NCBI GenBank assembly: GCA_031289625.1
Contig: JAITPB010000204.1
Span: 1-9,931 of the forward strand
From: Clostridiales bacterium
Lineage (GTDB): Bacteria > Bacillota > Clostridia > Lachnospirales > WQUN01
Reading direction: 5' to 3'
DNA: 9,931 bases
In this document: positions 1 through 4,882 of the stretch, piece after piece
How the letters are laid out: the number at the start of each line of letters is the position of its first letter
Position numbering within the stretch: position 1 is the stretch's first letter
The notes under the pieces: model-generated
What the model was told of the DNA's origin: nothing
Databases searched by the model: none
The model's input: the letters and a program-made list of their open reading frames with translations, nothing else
Position numbers and translations under genes: made by a program

Positions 1-842
1 GTGTAATGATCGTTTCCTTCGTTGTGCAGGACGACGGTGATCAACCGTACGCCGTCTTTTTCCGCGTAAGTGGCCAGCGTATGCTGCGCCTGGTCGGTAA
101 AGCCGGTTTTGCCGCCAATCACATTTTCGTTGAAGAAAGCGCCGCCGGGCTGAATGAGCTTATTGGTGTTGTTCAAAGGCCGGGACAGCGGCTGCTTTTC
201 GGTGGGCGGCAAATCGTAATGCTTCATCGCGATGATGGCGTTGAATTCGGGATCTTTCAGCGCTTCCCGCAGAAACAGCGCCATGTCATACGCGCAGGTA
301 TAATGCTCATCGTCGTGAAGCCCGCTGGGATTGACAAAATGCGTATTGACCGCGCCCAGGTCTTGGGCTTTTTGATTCATCAATACGGCAAAATCTTCCT
401 GTGCGCCTCCGATATGTTCCGCAAGGGCGTTCGCCACTTCATTGGCAGAGGCCAGCAGCAGGCCGTAGAGCGATTCTTCCACCGAGAGCGTGTCGCCTTC
501 GTTCATGGCGATGTTACTGGAACCGCTGGGCAGACTGAATACCGCGTCGTGCGAGAACGCGACGCGATCGGAAAGGCTATTGCCCGCGGATTCCAGCGTG
601 AGGAGAGCGGTCATGATTTTCGTGATGCTGGCGGGGAATGTTTTGTGCGTCTTATTTTTTTCGTAGAGAATGACGCCGGTGTCCGCGTCCATCAATATAG
701 CGGATTCTGCGTTGACTTCAGGATCCAGATTCTCTTCTCCATAAACATTTATGGTAGAAAAAAGGAATAAAACAAGGTATAATACAGGCAAGCAAAAATG
801 GTGAAAAAAAATGGTAGAAAAATTTAGAGATATAATTTTCAT
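1..842 (-). CDS. dacF: D-alanyl-D-alanine carboxypeptidase, DacF/PBP5-like (3' end cut by window edge)
   Basis: Serine DD-peptidase (peptidase family S11) that removes the terminal D-Ala from peptidoglycan stem peptides outside the membrane. I translated the minus strand from ATG at 842-840; 280 complete codons are present and the frame is open to the left edge, so roughly the last quarter to third (family members are near 380-430 residues) is missing. Residues 1-35 are a hydrophobic export signal. All three active-site motifs are visible: SxxK as S72-I-T-K75 with the catalytic serine, SxN as S132-A-N134, and KTG as K245-T-G247 followed by F-T. The start is supported by AAGGAG (plus coordinates 848-853) five bases upstream and by a promoter further upstream. 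It is divergent from the comEA operon. Family identification is secure. The DacF label, as against another S11 paralogue, is inference from overall resemblance. Confidence 0.93.
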   Translation of the reverse strand, partial: MKIISLNFSTIFFHHFCLPVLYLVLFLFSTINVYGEENLDPEVNAESAILMDADTGVILYEKNKTHKTFPASITKIMTALLTLESAGNSLSDRVAFSHDAVFSLPSGSSNIAMNEGDTLSVEESLYGLLLASANEVANALAEHIGGAQEDFAVLMNQKAQDLGAVNTHFVNPSGLHDDEHYTCAYDMALFLREALKDPEFNAIIAMKHYDLPPTEKQPLSRPLNNTNKLIQPGGAFFNENVIGGKTGFTDQAQHTLATYAEKDGVRLITVVLHNEGNDHY

Positions 843-898
843 GTTGTCTCCTTACGATTTGTTTTCATTTCGCGAAAAATGGCGGCACCATATGGCCT

Positions 899-927
899 AT
901 TATAGCACGCGTGTCCTGCTTCTTCAA
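899..927 (-). promoter_or_regulatory. sigma-A-type promoter for the D-Ala-D-Ala carboxypeptidase gene
   Basis: Read on the minus strand there is TTGAAG (plus 922-927) as a -35 box, a 17-bp spacer, and a perfect TATAAT (plus 899-904) as a -10 box. The start codon lies about 57 bp downstream of the -10 box, leaving room for a short leader and the AAGGAG ribosome binding site. Spacing and the exact -10 match make this the best promoter candidate in the window. It is unproven experimentally. No comparably good promoter was found for the divergent comEA-like gene in the same gap. Confidence 0.65.
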
Positions 928-928
928 A

Positions 929-954
929 TGGTATGCTTTTCCTGGTATGCTTTT
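929..954. repeat. Two 12-bp direct repeats in the divergent intergenic region
   Basis: The 12-mer TGGTATGCTTTT occurs at 929-940 and again at 943-954, one every 14 bp. The pair lies immediately upstream of the -35 box of the minus-strand promoter and between the two divergent start codons. It could be a regulator binding site or a chance local duplication; the sequence does not decide. Confidence 0.6.
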
Positions 955-1026
955 GCTTTTTCGCATAGTTAGAGCTTTTCCTGAAATTTCTTTTCTAAAC
1001 ATTTTTATCAGAATGGGGGCCTTGCT

Positions 1027-1695
1027 ATGAACAAAATTATTTCAAAGCGCGTCTTGTATGCCGTGGGCATTTTGGCGTTTATTTTGGCTGCGGGGTTTTA
1101 TGTTCAATACGAGCGCAGCCGCCAGCAGGATATCATTGAGCTGACTTCGGCGCGGGCCGCCCCTCGGGCCGCCGCCACCGAGCAGAGCGCGCTCACACTG
1201 GAAGCGCCTGAACAGGAGCCAGCCGTGCAGCGGGAGGCCGTTCAGCCGGACATTAAAGTTTACATAGCGGGCGAAGTGATCGCGCCGGGCGTATATGAAT
1301 TGCGTGCGGACAGCCGAGTGGAGGACGCGCTGAAACTAGCGGGCGGCGCCAGCGGCGGCGCGGATTTGCTGCGGATTAATCTGGCCGCCCATCTGAAAGA
1401 CGGCCAGCGGATCATCGTGCCTAAACAGGGAGAACCGGTTGACAAATCGCTTTTAGAAGAAGAAAATAATACGGATGACGATGTGGGTAAAGCAGAAAGC
1501 GCGCTGATCAACATCAACACGGCGGACGCGGGCGAGCTGATGAAGCTGCCGGGCGTCGGCACTGTCACGGCGGACAATATCATACGGTACAGGACGGATC
1601 ATGGAAATTTTTCCTCCATAAACGATATCCAAAAAGTCACGCGGATTGGGGAAAAAACTTTTGAAAAACTGAAAGATTTGATTGCAGTGAATTGA
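1027..1695 (+). CDS. comEA: ComEA-like DNA-binding competence protein (SLBB + helix-hairpin-helix)
   Basis: Membrane-anchored receptor that binds double-stranded DNA outside the cell and delivers it for uptake during transformation. The 222 residues run: a short basic N-terminus, one membrane segment at about 8-26, a Pro/Ala/Glu-rich tether at 40-74, an SLBB-type domain at about 76-131 (opening VYIAGEVIAPGVY), an acidic linker at 137-157, and the tandem helix-hairpin-helix domain at about 160-222. That last domain opens ININTA and has hairpins LPGVG at 174-178 and the weaker V-T-R-I-G-E at 204-209. Order and size match Bacillus subtilis ComEA (about 205 residues). GGGGG at 1015-1019 lies seven bases before the ATG. 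It is the first gene of the plus-strand block, 50 bp before the response regulator, with no terminator between. In Bacillus comEB and comEC would follow; here a two-component system intervenes. Identification is firm. Confidence 0.93.
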   Translation: MNKIISKRVLYAVGILAFILAAGFYVQYERSRQQDIIELTSARAAPRAAATEQSALTLEAPEQEPAVQREAVQPDIKVYIAGEVIAPGVYELRADSRVEDALKLAGGASGGADLLRINLAAHLKDGQRIIVPKQGEPVDKSLLEEENNTDDDVGKAESALININTADAGELMKLPGVGTVTADNIIRYRTDHGNFSSINDIQKVTRIGEKTFEKLKDLIAVN

Positions 1696-1725
1696 ATTGG
1701 TGAATTGCATTGGTGAGTTGAACAA
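1687..1725 (+). repeat. Three imperfect 13-bp tandem repeats spanning the comEA stop codon
   Basis: Three consecutive 13-bp units start at 1687, 1700 and 1713. The first two, GTGAATTGAATTG and GTGAATTGCATTG, differ at one base; the third begins GTGAGTTGAA and then diverges. The comEA stop codon (1693-1695) lies in the first unit, so the array would mostly lengthen the gap before the response-regulator ribosome binding site. It is probably a small tandem duplication rather than a functional site. Confidence 0.6.
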
Positions 1726-1745
1726 TATGGAATGGGGAGGATTTT

Positions 1746-2435
1746 GTGGCGAATCGTATTCTGGTGGTAGATGATGAAAAACTGATCATCAAGGGGATCA
1801 AATTCAGCCTGGAACAGGACGGTATGCAGGTGGACGCCGCCTATGACGGGGAGGAGGCGCTGCGGCTGGCGGCGGCCAATGAATACAATTTGATTCTCTT
1901 AGACGTCATGCTGCCGAAAATTGACGGCCTTGCGGTTTGCCAGCAGATAAGGGAGTTCAGCGGCGTGCCCATCATTATGGTCACGGCCAAAGGCGAGGAT
2001 ATGGACAAAATTATGGGGCTGGAATACGGCGCCGATGATTACCTCACCAAGCCTTTTAATATATTGGAACTGAAAGCGCGTATTCGGGCGATACTGCGGC
2101 GCAGCGCCCGGCTGGGGGACGGAAACGCGGAAAAGGCTTCTAAAGTGACCATCCGCGGCTTGGAACTCGATTACGACTCCCGCCGCGTTTTTATCGAAGG
2201 CAAAGAGGCCAACCTGACGGCGAAAGAATTTGACTTGCTGGAACTGCTCATGGAGAACCCCGGCAGAGTGTACAGCCGCGAGGCCCTTTTGAACACAGTC
2301 TGGGGTTTTGATTATCCCGGCGACATCAGAACGGTGGACGTCCATGTGAGGCGCCTCAGAGAAAAAATCGAAAAAAATTCCAGCGACCCGCTCTACATTA
2401 ATACAAAATGGGGAGTTGGCTATTATTTTAATTAG
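1746..2435 (+). CDS. OmpR/PhoB-family response regulator
   Basis: DNA-binding response regulator of a two-component system, 229 residues, the normal family length. The receiver domain covers about 3-115: acidic pair D9-D10, phosphoacceptor D53 (in LLDVMLP), switch residue T80 and conserved K102 (in YLTKPF) are all present, so it should be phosphorylatable. The winged-helix DNA-binding domain covers about 135-229, with LTAKEFDLLELL at 157-168, the recognition-helix stretch TVDVHVRRLREKIE at 196-209, and the closing wing WGVGYYF. The start is GTG at 1746, chosen because GGGGAGG at 1734-1740 lies five bases upstream and the protein then begins right at the first receiver strand. Its 3' end overlaps the kinase gene by up to 20 bp, so the two are a cognate pair. 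It resembles MtrA, WalR and PhoP alike; its target genes cannot be inferred. Confidence 0.95.
   Translation: MANRILVVDDEKLIIKGIKFSLEQDGMQVDAAYDGEEALRLAAANEYNLILLDVMLPKIDGLAVCQQIREFSGVPIIMVTAKGEDMDKIMGLEYGADDYLTKPFNILELKARIRAILRRSARLGDGNAEKASKVTIRGLELDYDSRRVFIEGKEANLTAKEFDLLELLMENPGRVYSREALLNTVWGFDYPGDIRTVDVHVRRLREKIEKNSSDPLYINTKWGVGYYFN
2410..2415 (+). promoter_or_regulatory. Ribosome binding site that makes the kinase start ambiguous
   Basis: GGGGAG lies inside the 3' end of the response-regulator gene. It abuts the TTG at 2416 with no spacer, which is too close for normal initiation, whereas an ATT codon at 2422 in the same frame would have a six-base spacer. No ATG or GTG start exists in frame near here; the next TTG is at 2467, inside the first membrane segment. 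Confidence 0.5.
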
Positions 2436-3855
2436 GTGGCCTTATTTTTACAGCATCCGCTGGAAATTGTTTCTGGTCTATCTGCTGACCAGCGTGGCGC
2501 CGCTGCTGTTTTTCTTCAGCACAATTCTCATTTCGATTGAAGGCTATTTTCAAATGGATCGGGAAAAAAAGCTCCTCAACTCCGCCAACATCATAGCGGG
2601 AAGCGGCGCGATAGCGAATTTTTTCGGCGACATGGCCAACGATGGATACCGCCTGGCCATGGACGCGGATATTGACACGAAGAGCCGGGAAGGGGGCTTT
2701 CGCGTCCTGGTGTTTGATATCAAAGGCATGGTGATCAGCGACTCCAATGCCGCGGACATCGGCAGAACCCTCATCGCGACCGAAATGATCAACGCCTTGG
2801 AAAAGAAAAACGCCATCAGCCTGCACAAAGAGGAAAAATCGGTCTACGCGTCGGCTTCCATCAACAATAAAGACAGCGTCGCCGGGGCGGTGCTGCTGGT
2901 CGCCTCCATAGAGGACGTCTACACCGCCGTTTCCGCGATTCAGCAGACATTGATCATGTACACGCTCATTACCATTCTCATCATGGGCGTTTTGGTCTTT
3001 GTCTCGTCTCAATTTTTGATCGATCCCCTGCAAAATATCGCCCAGGTCGTTCAAAAAATGTCCGAAGGACGCCTGAACCAGCGAATCCCCATTTCCAGCC
3101 ACGACGAATATGCGCGGCTGGCCCAGGCGTTCAATGAAATGGCGGAAAAATTGGAAAAAGTGGAGAAAACGCGCCAGGAATTTGTCTCGAACGTATCTCA
3201 TGAATTGAAGACGCCGCTGAGTTCCATGAAGGTGCTGTCGGAATCCATTCTGCTGCAGGAAGAGGCCCCGGAAGAAGTTTACCGTGAGTTTTTGCACGAC
3301 ATACGCTCGGAAGTGGACAGGATGACGCAGATTGTCAACGAGCTGCTGCAGCTGGTCAAAATGGATCAGCACAGCCTGGCTCTGCAGATTCAGCCTGTCA
3401 ACATCAATCAAATGCTGCGGGAAATCATGAAGCGGCTGACGCCTTTGGCGGAACAAAAAAATATATCGCTGACATTTGAGGAAATACGGGACGCCCTGAT
3501 TGACGCGGACGAAATGAAGCTCAGCCTGGCCATATCCAATTTGGTGGACAACGCGATCAAATATACGCCGGATGGCGGCGCGGTCAAAGTGATTGTGGAC
3601 ACCGATCACCAGAACGCATTCATTACCGTGCAGGACACAGGCATCGGTATCCGCGAGGAAGATCAGGGCAAAGTTTTTGACCGGTTTTACCGTGTGGATA
3701 AGATGCGCGACCGCGAAACCGGCGGCACCGGCTTGGGGCTGTCTATCACCCATGCCGCGATATTGCTGCACAACGGCTCCATACGCCTGACCAGCAAAGA
3801 ACAGGAAGGCAGCACTTTTATCGTCCGCGTTCCGATTCATTACAGTGCGGCGTGA
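2416..3855 (+). CDS. Membrane sensor histidine kinase (HAMP, HisKA, HATPase_c)
   Basis: Sensor kinase expected to phosphorylate the response regulator encoded just upstream. Numbered from the TTG at 2416 (479 residues): membrane segment 1 at about 17-39, an extracellular sensor region at about 42-176 with a PAS/Cache-like core (VFDIKGMVISDSN at 99-111), membrane segment 2 at about 179-201, and HAMP at about 200-252. The dimerisation/phosphotransfer domain has the H-box VSHELKTPL with phosphorylated H262. The ATPase domain has N-box N375/N379 in SNLVDNAIKYT, G1 box DTGIGI at 407-412, F-box FDRFYRV at 421-427, and G2 box GGTGLGLS at 436-443. All catalytic motifs are intact, so it should be active. 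The layout is that of PhoR/ResE/MtrB-type kinases. The start is uncertain (TTG 2416 or ATT 2422), which changes only a couple of N-terminal residues. Its ligand is unknown. Confidence 0.94.
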   Translation: MAIILIRWPYFYSIRWKLFLVYLLTSVAPLLFFFSTILISIEGYFQMDREKKLLNSANIIAGSGAIANFFGDMANDGYRLAMDADIDTKSREGGFRVLVFDIKGMVISDSNAADIGRTLIATEMINALEKKNAISLHKEEKSVYASASINNKDSVAGAVLLVASIEDVYTAVSAIQQTLIMYTLITILIMGVLVFVSSQFLIDPLQNIAQVVQKMSEGRLNQRIPISSHDEYARLAQAFNEMAEKLEKVEKTRQEFVSNVSHELKTPLSSMKVLSESILLQEEAPEEVYREFLHDIRSEVDRMTQIVNELLQLVKMDQHSLALQIQPVNINQMLREIMKRLTPLAEQKNISLTFEEIRDALIDADEMKLSLAISNLVDNAIKYTPDGGAVKVIVDTDHQNAFITVQDTGIGIREEDQGKVFDRFYRVDKMRDRETGGTGLGLSITHAAILLHNGSIRLTSKEQEGSTFIVRVPIHYSAA

Positions 3856-3856
3856 C

Positions 3857-3864
3857 AAGGGAGG
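3857..3864 (+). promoter_or_regulatory. Ribosome binding site fixing the GerMN gene start at 3872
   Basis: AAGGGAGG lies seven bases before ATG 3872. An in-frame GTG at 3845 would add nine residues but lies upstream of this site and within the kinase coding sequence, so ATG 3872 is the better start. Confidence 0.75.
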
Positions 3865-3871
3865 CGCGGGC

Positions 3872-4882
3872 ATGAAAAGTTTTATCATTCCCAAATTTAT
3901 ATGGGGAAAGAATTTATTTAAAAAAAACATATACGTAAGCATGAGCGCCGTGATTTTTATCTTAGGGATGATTGTGACCACTCTCGCCTTGCTGAACCGG
4001 GGATTTAAACCGGAGGAAAACACTTCCGCCGCCGTGCGCTTTTATTTCTTGAACCAGGCCGGGAGCGCCATCGAATCGGAGACACGGAACTTTCCCCTGG
4101 CGGATCAGGAGAGGCTGACGGGCGATGTGCTGACGCAGTTTTTGAAAGGGCCGGCCAGCCCAAAATTGGCGAAAACCATTCCCGATGGCATCACCACTGT
4201 CGGCGAAACGCGCCTGATCCCCGAGCCTGATGGAACCGGCGCTGTCTATGAACTGGAATTTTCTCCGGAATATTTCGAGATGACGCCTGTCCAGGAGATT
4301 TTTTTTCGGGCCTGTTTTGTCTGGACCATGACGGATTTGGATTTTATCAAAGGCGTGCGGATTTACGCGGGCGGACAGGAGCTGCTGAACAGCGCCGGCG
4401 CGCCCATGGGTCTGCTGAACCGCGGCAGCGTGGAGATTCATCCGGTGATTGCGCCGATGAAAACACAAGCGAAGACCATCAAGCTTTATTTCGCGAATCA
4501 AACCGGCGACGAACTGTCGCTGGAAGTGAGAACGATAGACGTAAACCCAGACAACATCGCGCAGTTTATTGTCGAGCAAATTATCGTCGGCCCCAAGGGG
4601 ACGGATCATTTGCCTACGGTTTCCGCGGACATCAAAATCAGAGACGTGAAAACGGACGATGGCATTTGTTATGTAAACCTCAGCGTAGATTTTATGACCA
4701 AAAGCCCTTCTGGCACTGTTTTGGATAAAATCAGCGTGTACTCTATTGTCAATTCTTTGACGGAGCTGTCCAATGTGAAAAAAGTGCAGTTTCTGATCGA
4801 ATCGGAAAATGTGGAGCAGTTTAAAGGCGATTTAGATCTAAGCAAACAATTTGAGCGGGATGAATCGATGATCCATGCATGA
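3872..4882 (+). CDS. Membrane-anchored protein with two GerMN-like domains
   Basis: Probable cell-surface protein built from two GerMN domains, the domain shared by spore protein GerM and the mycobacterial lipoprotein LpqB. Numbered from ATG 3872 (336 residues): basic N-terminus, one membrane segment at about 22-42 with no lipobox cysteine, then repeat 1 at about 53-173 and repeat 2 at about 201-316. Both repeats show the same pattern: a strand (VRFYFLN; IKLYFAN), an acidic loop, a helix ending in a short Gly-Pro turn (FLKGPAS; IIVGPKG), a strand (YELEFSPEY; CYVNLSVDF), and a helix leading to a final strand (VRIYAGG; VQFLIES). Repeat 2 is the better match; repeat 1 is more divergent. A charged tail of about 20 residues follows. 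It begins 16 bp after the kinase and overlaps comEC by four bases (ATGA), so it is co-translated with its neighbours. By analogy with LpqB it may modulate the adjacent kinase; this is inference. A sporulation or germination role is the alternative. Confidence 0.83.
   Translation: MKSFIIPKFIWGKNLFKKNIYVSMSAVIFILGMIVTTLALLNRGFKPEENTSAAVRFYFLNQAGSAIESETRNFPLADQERLTGDVLTQFLKGPASPKLAKTIPDGITTVGETRLIPEPDGTGAVYELEFSPEYFEMTPVQEIFFRACFVWTMTDLDFIKGVRIYAGGQELLNSAGAPMGLLNRGSVEIHPVIAPMKTQAKTIKLYFANQTGDELSLEVRTIDVNPDNIAQFIVEQIIVGPKGTDHLPTVSADIKIRDVKTDDGICYVNLSVDFMTKSPSGTVLDKISVYSIVNSLTELSNVKKVQFLIESENVEQFKGDLDLSKQFERDESMIHA

Noticed and set aside
6..770. Long plus-strand open frame (254 codons) opposite the carboxypeptidase gene
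   Set aside because: The minus strand has a signal peptide, SxxK, SxN and KTG motifs, a ribosome binding site and a promoter; the plus frame is its antisense shadow with no recognisable domain.
3845..3871. GTG start nine codons upstream for the GerMN protein
   Set aside because: It lies within the kinase coding sequence and upstream of the strong AAGGGAGG site, which serves ATG 3872.
2428..4023. 531-codon minus-strand open frame opposite the kinase gene
   Set aside because: The plus strand has every histidine-kinase motif in order. The opposite frame is rich in His, Gln, Arg and Phe, typical of antisense reading of GC-rich genes, and crosses a real gene boundary.
3962..4609. 215-codon minus-strand open frame opposite the GerMN gene
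   Set aside because: Composition is antisense-like and no domain is recognisable; the plus strand codes for the GerMN protein.
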